From assembly GCA_016709305.1 (NCBI GenBank), contig JADJNA010000023.1, positions 1 to 64,000 on the forward strand: a stretch of 64,000 nucleotides of DNA, read 5' to 3'. The translations under genes and the position numbers were made by a program. Source of the DNA: Candidatus Villigracilis saccharophilus. GTDB taxonomy: Bacteria > Chloroflexota > Anaerolineae > Anaerolineales > Villigracilaceae. Positions 45,122 through 54,655 of the stretch are shown piece after piece. How positions within the stretch are numbered: position 1 is the first letter of the stretch; each line of letters starts with the position of its first letter. The notes under the pieces are model-generated. The model worked only from the letters and a program-made list of their open reading frames with translations. It had not been told where the DNA came from and searched no databases.

Positions 45122-46321
45122 ATGACTGCATATTTAATTCGCAGAGTTTTGCAATCAATTCTGGTGGTATTTATTTCAGCCGTAGCTTCGTATGTATTGC
45201 TAAGTTTTGCGCCCGGGGGACCGTTGGCAGGTTTACGTCAAATAACACAAAGTTCCCGCTTTAAGATCACAGAAGAGGATATTGCCCGTATCCGCGCGTC
45301 CTTTGAATTGGATCTTAACCTCCCGATCCGTTTTAGCCGCTGGCTTGTTGGTGTTCCGAAGGGTCCGATTGTGATCGGGGGAAAGGAATACTTTGGCGAT
45401 ATGGTGGTTGGGTGCCGCAAACCGATCGAGGCTGAAGTTCTTAATTCCCGTGGCGTTCTTGAAATCGTTGTAGTGGGCTGCAAGGAAGAAGTATTACTAA
45501 AGGATATTGTCGGCCGCCGCACCAGCCGCGGCATTCTCTTTGGTGATTTCGGCTTATCCTGGCGTCTTTTACGCGACCGTCCTGTTAGTGACCTGATCGC
45601 GAGTCGTATCCCTAAGACCCTGCAGCTGATCGGTCTTGAAACATTGTTATCATTGCTGATCGGTATCCCGCTGGGCATTTATTCCGCAGTGAAACAATAC
45701 TCCAAGTTCGATTATATTTTTACGACGCTGGCATTTATGGGACAAGCCATGCCCAGTTTCTTTTTTGGACTTTTGTTCATTTTATTTTTCTCGATTATTC
45801 CGAAGGGGGCCGGGCTGCCTTACCTGCCTGCCGCTCTATCAGAATCGATCCGTAATTACACCATCCCCTTGATCGGTGAAGTGATCGCCGGTTCGGCAAA
45901 AGACAGGATCCTGCACATGATCCTGCCTGTCGCGGTCTTGACCATTCTCAATATCGCCGGGTGGAGCCGCTTTATCCGCGCCAGCATGCTGGACGTGCTG
46001 CGTCAGGATTATGTCCGCACAGCGCGCGCAAAAGGTCTTAGCCAGAACGTGGTCATCATGAAGCATGCTCTCCGTAATGCTTTGATCCCATTTGTGACGA
46101 TCGTTGTTTTCACGATACCGGGGTTGTTTGGCGGGGCGATCATCACCGAAAGTATATTCTCATGGCCGGGCATGGGCAGGCTTTATATCCTGGCGCTGGG
46201 TGATTATGACTATCCAGTTGCAATGGCGCTTTTCTTTATCCTGTCCGTCCTAACTGTGATTGCGACTTTGTTACGCGACATACTCTATACAATCGTGGAT
46301 CCCCGCATCCGTTTAAACTAG
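45122..46321 (+). CDS. dppB: peptide ABC transporter permease, DppB type, with enlarged outer loop
   Basis: 399 aa, about 80 longer than usual. TM1 (RRVLQSILVVFISAVASYVL) is followed by the family motif SFAPGGPL. The first outer loop carries an extra block of about 80 residues with two cysteines (VVGCRKP and VVVGCKEE), then DFGLSWRLLRDRPVSDLI. The permease core has GIPLGIYSAVKQYSKFDY and the EAA-type coupling loop DYVRTARAKGLSQNVVIMKH. It ends with DPRIRLN. It forms one half of the membrane channel with the next gene. Confidence 0.93.
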   Translation: MTAYLIRRVLQSILVVFISAVASYVLLSFAPGGPLAGLRQITQSSRFKITEEDIARIRASFELDLNLPIRFSRWLVGVPKGPIVIGGKEYFGDMVVGCRKPIEAEVLNSRGVLEIVVVGCKEEVLLKDIVGRRTSRGILFGDFGLSWRLLRDRPVSDLIASRIPKTLQLIGLETLLSLLIGIPLGIYSAVKQYSKFDYIFTTLAFMGQAMPSFFFGLLFILFFSIIPKGAGLPYLPAALSESIRNYTIPLIGEVIAGSAKDRILHMILPVAVLTILNIAGWSRFIRASMLDVLRQDYVRTARAKGLSQNVVIMKHALRNALIPFVTIVVFTIPGLFGGAIITESIFSWPGMGRLYILALGDYDYPVAMALFFILSVLTVIATLLRDILYTIVDPRIRLN

Positions 46322-46337
46322 CATTGAGGAAATATCA

Positions 46338-47337
46338 ATGACCGTACCCGCTCATATGGATAATCTTAAAGCCGAAGCCGTTACCATCGAGGAACGCAGT
46401 CCGTTTCAGGTGGTATCGATGCGTTTTATGAAACACCGCCTGGCGATGGTGTCCTTGGCTGTCATGGCCGTGATCTTTACCCTGACAATTCTGGCTCCTT
46501 ATATTACATCCTTTAAAGTTGATGAATTAAATGTCAATGATTATTTCCGGCCTTTTGGATATGTTGACGAGCCTACCGGCCGTGTCCATTATTTCGGCAC
46601 AGATAATATTGGCCGTGATTACTTTTTAAGGTTGTTGTATGCGGGACGCCTCTCCCTTTCTGTAGCCTTATTGTGGGTCTTTATTTCCGAAACTCGTTGG
46701 TGTGATCGTTGGCGCGGTGTCAGGTTTCTATGGTGGCTGGGTCGATTCGGTCTTGATGCGCTTTGTGGAATTCATGTTGACCATTCCCACCCTACCGTTG
46801 CTGTTGATCATTTCCTCCATGCTTTTGCGGAATGAAGATCTGATTCCCATTCCAGAGGGGGTGCTGCAGGTGGTGGGGAATATCATGCTGCTGAGCCCGA
46901 AGGATGCGCGCAGCGCGGTCTTGATCGTGATGGTTCTGGCGGGTTTCGGCTGGCTTTCGTCTGCGCAATTGATGCGCGGGACGGTGCTTTCCCTGCGCGA
47001 GCAAACCTTTGTCGAAGCCTCCCGTTCTCTGGGCGCAACGGATGTATGGATCATCTTCAAGCACATGATCCCGAATGCCATGGCACCGATCATCGTGGAC
47101 GCTTCGCTCGGATTGGCGGGTTTCGTGGTCGCAGAAGCGGCGCTCGCCTTTTTAGGTTTTGGTATTCAAGATCCCATCCCTACCTGGGGCAATATGCTGT
47201 CTGCAACGCAAACGTACATGTTTGATAAGCCCTGGCTTCCGCTCGTACCGGGCCTGCCCATTTTTATCTGTTCACTTGCTTTCAATTACATTGGTGATGG
47301 TCTGCGCGATGCGCTTGACCCGCGCTTGAAGTTATAG
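46338..47337 (+). pseudogene. dppC: peptide ABC transporter permease, DppC type, one frameshift
   Basis: The N-terminal frame has the first helix (LAMVSLAVMAVIFTLTILAP) and YFGTDNIGRDYFLRLLYAGR; the C-terminal frame has VGAVSGFYGGWVDSVLMRF, the coupling loop EASRSLGATDVWIIFKHMI and GDGLRDALDPRLKL. The frames join if one A is removed from the AAA at 46690-46692 (SELVGVIVGAVS), giving about 332 aa, the usual DppC length. Starts 16 bases after dppB. Functionally the partner half-channel, probably intact in the organism. Confidence 0.88.
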
Positions 47338-47372
47338 CGTTATGAAAAAAATCTCAAATATGGGAGTTACTT

Positions 47373-48407
47373 GTGGCAACAAATAATCAAACCCCTTTGC
47401 TTGAAGTACGTAATCTTAAGACTTACTTCTATACTGAAGACGGCGTTGTGCATGCCGTGGATGGTGTGGATTTCTATGTCAATTCCGGCGAGGTCTTGGG
47501 CATCGTGGGTGAGTCAGGTTGCGGCAAAAGCGTAACTTCACTATCCATCATGCGTCTGATCAGCCAGCCCGGCAAGATCGAGGCAGGCGAGATATTGTTT
47601 GAAGGCAAGGATCTTGTGAAGGCTACTGAAGAGGAGATGATGAAAATACGCGGCAACCGCGTTTCCATGATCTTCCAACAGCCGCAGTCCGCCCTAAACC
47701 CTGTATTCCGCGCCGGTGACCAGATCTCTGAGGTGTTGAATATCCATCAGGATTTCGGCAAGGAAGCGGGTCAAAAGCGCGCCGTGGAACTGCTCAAACT
47801 GGTGGGCATTCCCGAGCCTGAAAGCCGCGCCCAATCCTTCCCGCATGAATTATCCGGCGGGATGGCTCAGCGTGTCATGATCGCGATGGCGCTGGCTTGT
47901 GTGCCCGATCTGCTCATCGCGGATGAACCGACCACAGCGCTGGATGTCACAATTCAGGCTCAGATCCTGGATCTGATGCGAGACATGCGCACCCAGCTGG
48001 GCTCTGCCATGATCCTGATCACCCATGATCTGGGCGTGATCGCAGAAATGGCGGATCGTGTGGCTGTGATGTATGCGGGTGAGATCGTTGAACAATCATC
48101 AGTGGCGACATTGTTTGATGCGCCGCTCCATCCCTACACCAAGGGTTTGATCGGCTCCATCCCAGTTTTGGGCGAGGTGCGAGATCGATTGGATGTTATC
48201 CCGGGATCGGTTCCAAATCTGGTCAATCTTCCTACGGGCTGCCGCTTTGCGCCGCGCTGTATGGCGCGTGTGGAGCATAACCTGGCAATTTGTTCTGATA
48301 AGCGTCCTGAGCTAAACGAAGTTTCCACTGAGCATAAAGTACGCTGTTGGCTCTACCAGGATTCTGATCAGCATGTTGCTCCGATAAAAATTGGCAGTAA
48401 ATCCTAA
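47373..48407 (+). CDS. dppD: peptide ABC transporter ATP-binding protein, DppD type
   Basis: 344 aa from GTG 47373 (GGGAG upstream). Walker A GESGCGKSV at about residues 47-55, Q loop MIFQQPQSALNP, signature LSGGMAQRVMIAMAL, Walker B LLIADEPTTALDVT, H loop ITHDLGV. The C-terminal oligopeptide-transport extension GCRFAPRCMARVEHNLAIC is present. It energises the DppBC channel together with the following DppF-type subunit. Confidence 0.95.
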   Translation: MATNNQTPLLEVRNLKTYFYTEDGVVHAVDGVDFYVNSGEVLGIVGESGCGKSVTSLSIMRLISQPGKIEAGEILFEGKDLVKATEEEMMKIRGNRVSMIFQQPQSALNPVFRAGDQISEVLNIHQDFGKEAGQKRAVELLKLVGIPEPESRAQSFPHELSGGMAQRVMIAMALACVPDLLIADEPTTALDVTIQAQILDLMRDMRTQLGSAMILITHDLGVIAEMADRVAVMYAGEIVEQSSVATLFDAPLHPYTKGLIGSIPVLGEVRDRLDVIPGSVPNLVNLPTGCRFAPRCMARVEHNLAICSDKRPELNEVSTEHKVRCWLYQDSDQHVAPIKIGSKS

Positions 48408-48416
48408 AGGGATGAT

Positions 48417-49415
48417 GTGGCTATGAATACAAAAATGCAAACTCAAGAGAAGACCGACCTGTTGGTTGTAAAGAATCTAACAAAATATTTCCCGGTTCGT
48501 TCCGGTGTTTTTCAGCGCACGACAGCCTGGGTACAGGCTGTGGACAAGGTAAGCTTTGCGGTGAAAGCCGGCGAGACCTTGGGCATGGTGGGTGAGTCAG
48601 GCTGTGGAAAGACCACAGTTGGCCGTTCCATTTTGCGTTTGATCGAACCCACTTCCGGCGAAGTCTCCTTTAATGGTGAAGATATTATCAAGATGCGCCC
48701 CAGATCACTAAAAGCCTTACGCCGCGATATGCAGATCATCTTTCAGGATCCGTATGCATCGCTTAATCCGCGTATGCCGATCGGTGAAGCGGTGATGGAA
48801 GGATTGCAGATCCACAAGATCGGGCATCCCAAGGAACGCTGGGATGTTGCCATTAATATGTTAAAGAAAGTCGGGCTTGAGGAATATCACGCCCGCCGTT
48901 ATCCGCATGAATTTTCCGGCGGTCAGCGCCAGCGCATCGGTATTGCGCGCGCTTTGGCGTTACAGCCAAAGTTCATTGTTTGCGATGAACCGGTCTCCGC
49001 GCTGGATGTTTCCATTCAGTCTCAGGTCTTGAATATTCTTAAGGACCTGCAAAAAGAATTCGGCCTCACCTATCTTTTCATCGCGCACAATCTTAGCGTG
49101 GTCGAGCATATCTCCGACCGTGTGGCGGTGATGTACCTCGGCAAGATGGTGGAACTTACCGGCCGCGATTCCCTTTACCGCGAACCTTTGCATCCTTATA
49201 CAAAGGCTTTGCTTTCTGCGATTCCAGTGCCGCATCCAGAAGTCAAGCGTGACCGCACGATCCTCAAAGGCGATGTGCCCAGCCCGTTGAATCCGCCCAA
49301 GGGCTGCCGCTTCCACACACGCTGCCCGATCGCGGTCGCCAAGTGTTCACAGGATGAACCTGAATTCAAAGAGGCGAGGCCCGGACATTGGGTTGCTTGC
49401 TGGCTTGTGGAATAA
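48417..49415 (+). CDS. dppF: peptide ABC transporter ATP-binding protein, DppF type
   Basis: 332 aa from GTG 48417; ATG 48423 is equally possible. Starts with the F-type opening VKNLTKYFPVRSGVFQRTT. Walker A GESGCGKTTVGRSIL, Q loop IFQDPYASLNPRM, signature FSGGQRQRIGIARAL, Walker B IVCDEPVSALDVS, H loop IAHNLSVV, C-terminal GCRFHTRCPIAVAKC. Pairs with the DppD-type subunit. Last gene of the first transporter operon, followed by a very strong terminator. Confidence 0.95.
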   Translation: MAMNTKMQTQEKTDLLVVKNLTKYFPVRSGVFQRTTAWVQAVDKVSFAVKAGETLGMVGESGCGKTTVGRSILRLIEPTSGEVSFNGEDIIKMRPRSLKALRRDMQIIFQDPYASLNPRMPIGEAVMEGLQIHKIGHPKERWDVAINMLKKVGLEEYHARRYPHEFSGGQRQRIGIARALALQPKFIVCDEPVSALDVSIQSQVLNILKDLQKEFGLTYLFIAHNLSVVEHISDRVAVMYLGKMVELTGRDSLYREPLHPYTKALLSAIPVPHPEVKRDRTILKGDVPSPLNPPKGCRFHTRCPIAVAKCSQDEPEFKEARPGHWVACWLVE

Positions 49416-49430
49416 AATTTTAAAATATAA

Positions 49431-49470
49431 GACAAAAATAAAACCGCTGAAAGGCGGTTTTATTTTTGTC
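49431..49470. terminator. strong intrinsic terminator ending transporter operon 1
   Basis: GACAAAAATAAAACCGC and GCGGTTTTATTTTTGTC are perfect 17-base inverted repeats with a 6-base loop, A- and T-rich at the base so active on either strand. Confidence 0.9.
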
Positions 49471-49554
49471 TTAAGGCATTTTGGAGGTTGAAAATATAAC
49501 ACCTTGACATATTAGAAAATAGCTTTCGGAAGTACAACTTATGGTCGTTTGATG

Positions 49555-49560
49555 TATAAT
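49555..49560 (+). promoter_or_regulatory. -10 box before transporter operon 2
   Basis: A perfect TATAAT 62 bases before the first ATPase gene. TTGACA at 49504 is too far upstream to be its -35 box, and nothing better is visible at 16-18 bases, so an activator may be needed. Confidence 0.4.
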
Positions 49561-49621
49561 TCGGCGTGCTTTGTTGGCAGTTCGTCCAGTTATTATCCCA
49601 ATGTAGAAAAGGACCTCGCGC

Positions 49622-50611
49622 ATGCCTGATCTTTTGTTAGATATTAAAGGCCTTGAAACTCATTTCAAGACTCCGGATGGGATTGTTCATGCAGTAAATG
49701 GTGTCTCCTTCGGCTTGAAGGAAGGTGAAACTTTGGGGGTGGTAGGTGAGAGCGGTTGCGGTAAGAGTGTGACCATGCTTTCTGTGATGGGATTGATCCC
49801 ATCACCTCCGGGAAAAGTCGTTGCAGGGGAAGCGTTCTTTGTCGGTCAGGACCTGCTAAAGATGTCCAAAGATGATATGCGCCATGTGCGTGGTGCGCAG
49901 ATCAGCATGGTGTTTCAAGACCCGATGACCTCGCTCAACCCTGTGTTGACTGTCGGTTTCCAATTGGAAGAGCCGCTCATGCTGCATCTTGGAATGACAA
50001 GATCGCAAGCCCGTGACCGTGCGGCTGAATTATTGGGAATGGTGGGTATTCCCAATCCCAAAGAACGTTTAAATGATTATCCCCATCAATTTTCCGGCGG
50101 TATGCGCCAGCGTGTGATGATTGCCATGGCGCTGTCCTGCAGCCCGCAGATATTGATCGCAGATGAGCCAACCACTGCCCTGGATGTGACCATTCAGGCC
50201 CAGATCATGGACCTGGTGAAACGCTTGCGTGATGAGCTGGGTATGACAATTATCTGGATCACACACGATCTGGGTGTCGTTGCCGGTCTGGCCAAGCGTG
50301 TGATGGTCATGTATGGTGGTTATATTATTGAAGAAGCGTCTGTCAATGAATTGTTTGCCAGCCCCACCCATCCCTATACGCTTGGTTTGATACAAAGCCT
50401 GCCGCGGGTGGATCAAGATCAGCATAAAAAATTATATTCCATTGAAGGTCTGCCCCCCACCCTTTATCAAAAACCGACATTCTGTCCATTCGCGCCGCGC
50501 TGCAAATGGGCCATGGAGCGCTGTTGGAAAGAGAATCCGGTCCTGGAAACTGTCGGCCCTGAACATCGTGTGGCTTGCTGGGTAGATACGAAAACGGGGA
50601 GAAACCGCTAA
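49622..50611 (+). CDS. dppD: peptide ABC transporter ATP-binding protein, DppD type (operon 2)
   Basis: 329 aa. Walker A GESGCGKSVTMLSVMGL, Q loop MVFQDPMTSLNPVL, signature FSGGMRQRVMIAMAL, Walker B LIADEPTTALDVT, H loop ITHDLGV, C-terminal oligopeptide domain CPFAPRCKWAMERC. First gene of the second transporter operon; its TAA overlaps the next ATG (TAATG at 50609-50613), so the two ATPases are translationally coupled and made in equal amounts. Confidence 0.95.
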   Translation: MPDLLLDIKGLETHFKTPDGIVHAVNGVSFGLKEGETLGVVGESGCGKSVTMLSVMGLIPSPPGKVVAGEAFFVGQDLLKMSKDDMRHVRGAQISMVFQDPMTSLNPVLTVGFQLEEPLMLHLGMTRSQARDRAAELLGMVGIPNPKERLNDYPHQFSGGMRQRVMIAMALSCSPQILIADEPTTALDVTIQAQIMDLVKRLRDELGMTIIWITHDLGVVAGLAKRVMVMYGGYIIEEASVNELFASPTHPYTLGLIQSLPRVDQDQHKKLYSIEGLPPTLYQKPTFCPFAPRCKWAMERCWKENPVLETVGPEHRVACWVDTKTGRNR

Positions 50612-51600
50612 TGGCTACTGCAAATAAAAAAGATACTATGCTTCGCGTTGACAATCTTGTAAAGCACTTTCCGATCTATCGGGGCCTGTTTCAAAAACAG
50701 GTCGGTGCAGTGCGCGCTGTTGACGATATTTCTTTTGATATCAAGCGCGGTGAGACACTGGGGCTTGTAGGCGAATCCGGCTGCGGCAAATCCACGACCG
50801 GGCGCGCCATTCTTCAGTTGTACCGCCCGACTTCTGGTAAAGTGGATTTTGACGGCGTTGATCTGGTTCACCTTAAGGGTGAAGAATTACGCCGTACACG
50901 CCGCAAGATGCAGATGATCTTTCAGGATCCATATGCCAGCTTAAATCCACGTATGACTGTCGGAGCCATTATTGGCGAACCGCTCATTGTTCATAATCTG
51001 GCTTCCGGCAAGGAAGTGGAAGATCGCGTTAAGCAGCTGTTGGAACTGGTTAAGCTCAACCCGGCTTTCTCCTCCCGTTATCCGCATGAGTTTTCAGGCG
51101 GCCAGCGCCAGCGTATCGGCGTGGCGCGCGCGCTTTCCCTGCAACCATCCTTTATTGTCTGCGACGAACCGATTTCTGCGTTGGATGTATCCATTCAAGC
51201 CCAGGTCGTTAATTTGCTGGAAGAATTACAGGAACAATTCAACCTGACCTATTTGTTCATTGCGCATGACCTTTCCATGGTGCGTCATATCAGCACGCGT
51301 GTGGCAGTGATGTACCTGGGCGTGATGGTTGAATTGGCTGACCGCGCTGGGTTGTATGAATCACCGCTGCATCCCTACACCAAAGCGTTGCTTTCAGCAG
51401 TCCCAATTCCTGACCCGATCGCAGAATCGAGTCGTAAACGGATGATCCTGGAAGGCGATGTGCCTTCTCCGGCAAACCCGCCCTCCGGCTGCCGCTTCCG
51501 CACGCGCTGTCCGATCGCTGAGAAACTTTGCGCCGAGTCGCGGCCGGAGTTTCGTGAGGTAACCCCAGGTCATTTTGTGGCCTGCCATTTGGTCAAGTAA
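50611..51600 (+). CDS. dppF: peptide ABC transporter ATP-binding protein, DppF type (operon 2)
   Basis: 329 aa from ATG 50611 in the TAATG overlap. LRVDNLVKHFPIYRGLFQKQ is the F-type opening. Walker A GESGCGKSTTGRAIL, Q loop MIFQDPYASLNPRM, signature FSGGQRQRIGVARAL, Walker B IVCDEPISALDVS, C-terminal GCRFRTRCPIAEKLC. The gap to the binding protein (117 bases) contains AAAGGAGGTGG but no start behind it that makes a protein. Confidence 0.95.
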   Translation: MATANKKDTMLRVDNLVKHFPIYRGLFQKQVGAVRAVDDISFDIKRGETLGLVGESGCGKSTTGRAILQLYRPTSGKVDFDGVDLVHLKGEELRRTRRKMQMIFQDPYASLNPRMTVGAIIGEPLIVHNLASGKEVEDRVKQLLELVKLNPAFSSRYPHEFSGGQRQRIGVARALSLQPSFIVCDEPISALDVSIQAQVVNLLEELQEQFNLTYLFIAHDLSMVRHISTRVAVMYLGVMVELADRAGLYESPLHPYTKALLSAVPIPDPIAESSRKRMILEGDVPSPANPPSGCRFRTRCPIAEKLCAESRPEFREVTPGHFVACHLVK

Positions 51601-51717
51601 ACGATCATTAAAATCTAAACTTAAAAGGAGGTGGTCGCTGCAAGTAGATAAGTACTTTGTTCTTCCAACTGTCTGTTCGTAAACAAACCTTTTTTCAACT
51701 ATATGAGGAGAAGAAAT

Positions 51718-53520
51718 ATGCGTAAAATTTTTGCTTTATTGAGCCTCGTGGTCGTTTTGAGCATGGCTCTTGCGGCTTGTGGTGGCGGCGCTCCCGCTGC
51801 GACAGAGGCACCCGCCACCGGCGCTGAACAACCCGCCGCGACCGAAGCCCCCGCTGCTGCAACAGAAGCACCCGCTCCTGGAGCTGTCCGTGAGAACGTA
51901 CTGCGCGTCAACACCGGTACATACCCCGACATTATTGACCCGCAGAAGTCATCTTTCGTCAATGAAATCGCCCACCTGAACAAGGTCTATATGGGCTTGA
52001 CCACATTGAATGAAAAACTCGAAACCATCCCCGGCGCCGCTGAATCCTTTACGTTCAACGATGATGCGACCGAGTTGGTCTTCGTATTGAAGCCCGGCCT
52101 GCTCTACAGCGATGGCTCCGTACTCAATGCCAAGCGCTTTGAGTTCGCCTTCCAGCGCAATATTGACCCCGCCACCGCTGGCGAATATGCCTCCATCACA
52201 GACGAAATCGTCGGCGCCCCTGAATGGCGCGCTGCTGATACCACCGCTGCTGATTACGACCCCGAAGTCTTCAAGGCTGCCTTGGGTGTCAAAGCCTCTC
52301 ATGCCGACGGCGCTGCATGCGTTGACTATGAAGATGCTGAGTGCAATACCCTGACCATGAACTTCTCGAAACCCGCTCCTTACTTCGCGACCATCGCTGG
52401 TATCTGGGTTGGTTATCCTGCCAAGGAAGAGAACATCGCCGAAGGTGGAGACATCTGGTGGACCAGCTCCAAGTACCAGGTCGGCAACGGCCCCTTCGTC
52501 TGGCAGAGCGTTGAGCCTTTCGTGAAGTCCGTATTCGTCCCCAATGCCAACTATGTTGGCGCTGGCATCCCCACCTACACACTTGAATTCAGCTACATCA
52601 CCGACTCCGCCGTGGCTTTTGAAGCCTATAAGAACGGTGAATTCGATGTCGTTGCGTCTGCTGCAGAAGATCTTCCAGTCATCGATGCTGATGCCGATCT
52701 GACCGCCCAGCATGTCAAATACGCTGGTTCCTGCACCACCAAGATCCAGTTCAGCCTTCACCCGACCTGGAATGGCCAGCCGAATCCCTTGGCTGATCCG
52801 AAGGTTCGCGAAGCCTTTGCCTATGCTTACAATGCCGAAGGTTGGGTTACCGATGTCGATGGCGGCCTCGGTTCCGCCACCTGGAGTTGGATTCCCCCTG
52901 GTTATCCTGGCTACGACGCCGCATCCCCGCTCAAATTTGACGTGGAAGCTGCCAAGGCTGCTCTTGCCGCCGCATCTGAACCCTTCAACTCCGCTGAGAA
53001 GCTGAATGCCATGGGTCTCAAGATGACCTATGCTGCCAGCGCCCGCAATCAGGCCCGCCATGAATGGCTCGCTGCCAACTACAAGGAAAACCTTGGTGTT
53101 GACCTTGCGCTCGACCCCGTTGAACCCACCACCTTCACCGCTCTTCAGAAGGATCCCGATACCTATCCGCTCTTCTCCCGTGGCGGTTGGTGCGCTGACT
53201 ACCCGGATCCACAGAACTGGTTGAGCGTGTACTGGCGCTCTGACACAACTTTCGCCAACCGCTTTGGTTACAACAATCCTGCCTTCGATGAACTCGTCAA
53301 CAAGGGCGATGTCGAAACCGACCCGACCGCGCGTATGGAATATTACGCCCAGGCTCAGCAGATCCTCCTCGCTGACATCCCGGCCGCTTTCGGTTACAAC
53401 TCCCTCAACCACTATCTTGTCAAGCCGTGGGTGACGGGTTTCAATACCACTCCTCAGGATGGAACCTATCCTGGTGATGTCACTCCGTGGACCATCACGA
53501 TTGACACAATGATGCCGTAA
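51718..53520 (+). CDS. dppA: peptide-binding lipoprotein, family 5, normal lobe order
   Basis: 600 aa from ATG 51718 (GAGGAGAAGAAAT upstream). Signal peptide with lipobox LAAC, then a Gly/Ala/Pro/Thr/Glu linker to about residue 55. Normal SBP_bac_5 order: N-lobe VLRVNTGTYPDIIDPQKS, LKPGLLYSDGSVLNAKRFEF, YQVGNGPFVWQSVEP; then C-lobe PLADPKVREAFAYAYNAEGW, FSRGGWCADYPDPQNWLS and a normal end. Ligand unknown, but the downstream endopeptidase and epimerase genes point to cell-wall peptides. Confidence 0.93.
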   Translation: MRKIFALLSLVVVLSMALAACGGGAPAATEAPATGAEQPAATEAPAAATEAPAPGAVRENVLRVNTGTYPDIIDPQKSSFVNEIAHLNKVYMGLTTLNEKLETIPGAAESFTFNDDATELVFVLKPGLLYSDGSVLNAKRFEFAFQRNIDPATAGEYASITDEIVGAPEWRAADTTAADYDPEVFKAALGVKASHADGAACVDYEDAECNTLTMNFSKPAPYFATIAGIWVGYPAKEENIAEGGDIWWTSSKYQVGNGPFVWQSVEPFVKSVFVPNANYVGAGIPTYTLEFSYITDSAVAFEAYKNGEFDVVASAAEDLPVIDADADLTAQHVKYAGSCTTKIQFSLHPTWNGQPNPLADPKVREAFAYAYNAEGWVTDVDGGLGSATWSWIPPGYPGYDAASPLKFDVEAAKAALAAASEPFNSAEKLNAMGLKMTYAASARNQARHEWLAANYKENLGVDLALDPVEPTTFTALQKDPDTYPLFSRGGWCADYPDPQNWLSVYWRSDTTFANRFGYNNPAFDELVNKGDVETDPTARMEYYAQAQQILLADIPAAFGYNSLNHYLVKPWVTGFNTTPQDGTYPGDVTPWTITIDTMMP

Positions 53521-53555
53521 GGTTTAAAAAACCTTTGGTTTGATTTTGAAGTAAA

Positions 53556-53589
53556 TTTGGGCAGGGGAACGAAAGTTCCCCTGCCCAAA
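53556..53589 (+). terminator. stem-loop between binding protein and permease genes
   Basis: TTTGGGCAGGGGAAC and GTTCCCCTGCCCAAA form a perfect 15-bp stem closed by a GAAA tetraloop. It is placed to stabilise or partly terminate the message so that binding protein exceeds permease. Confidence 0.85.
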
Positions 53590-53651
53590 ACTTGTAAAAT
53601 TTTTGCCCCTAAATATTCATTTGACAGGCTGTATTTTTCAAGAGAGATGCC

Positions 53652-54652
53652 ATGGTTACTTATCTGATCCGACGATTGTTTTGGCTCGTTCCAGTACTAC
53701 TTACCGTTTCTTTGGTAACTTTTATTATCATGCACAGTGCCCCTGGTGGTCCCTGGGATACCAGTGATGAACGCCGCCAGGTCGATGCCGCCACAGCAAA
53801 ATCGCTGTCTGCATATTATGGGTTAGATAAGCCGATGTGGCGCCAATTCATGGCCTATGTCATTGGCGATACCAACAGCCAGACCGGTAAATATGTTTGT
53901 GGAGTTATTTGCGGGAATCTGGGACCTTCGTATCGCCAGCGCGGGCGCTCGGTGCAGGATATTCTTTTCGGCGCGCCGGAAGGCAAGACCTTCTGGCAAA
54001 GCCGTTTTGGATACTCGGTGCGGCTTGGTGTAATGGCGCTTTCCATGGCGATGTTAATTGGAATTCCCCTCGGAATTATTGCCGCGCTAAAACAAAACAC
54101 CATCGTGGATTATGTCGCATTGTTAATAGCCACCAGCGGCATCTCGGTTCCAAGTTTTGTCCTTGCCATTTTTTCATTATTATTTTTGCATCAAAACTGC
54201 ACTGGGTTAATATTTTAGTTGACGACTGGACCCAGGTTAAATACTGGTTCATGCCCATGTCGGTCTTGGGATTTGGGACCATGGCCTTCACCGCCCGCCT
54301 GACCCGTTCTTCCATGCTGGAAGTAATGCGTCAGGATTATGTGCGTACTGCCCGCGCCAAGGGCCTGGCAGAACGCGTGGTTGTGATGGCGCATATGTTC
54401 AGGAATGCCTTGATCCCCGTGATCACCATCCTCGGACCTGCGCTGGCGGGCCTGGTGACCGGTTCCTTTATTATCGAAACCATGTTCAGCTTCCCGGGAA
54501 TGGGGCGCGCCTACGTGCAGGCCATCGGCCAGCGTGATTATTCCATGATCATGGGAACTACCGTTGTTTACGCTTTACTTGTAGCGGTTGCCAATTTAAG
54601 CGTGGATTTCATCTACGTTTTTGTTGATCCACGCATCAGACTGGAGGAATAA
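53652..54652 (+). pseudogene. dppB: peptide ABC transporter permease, DppB type (operon 2), one frameshift
   Basis: The N-terminal frame carries TM1 (RRLFWLVPVLLTVSLVTFII), MHSAPGGPWD and GIPLGIIAALKQNTIVDYVA. The C-terminal frame resumes FASKLHWVNILVDDW and has the coupling loop DYVRTARAKGLAERVVVMAH, ending DPRIRLEE. Adding one T to the six-T run at 54169-54174 (FVLAIFFIIIFASK) joins them to about 333 aa. An outer-loop cysteine pair (YVCGVICGN) is present. Probably intact in the organism. Confidence 0.88.
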
Positions 54653-54655
54653 AAA

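Noticed and set aside
51949..53412. A 487-aa minus-strand glycine-rich protein opposite the binding-protein gene
   Set aside because: Antisense shadow created by the codon bias of a well-recognised SBP_bac_5 gene; no motif or ribosome binding site.
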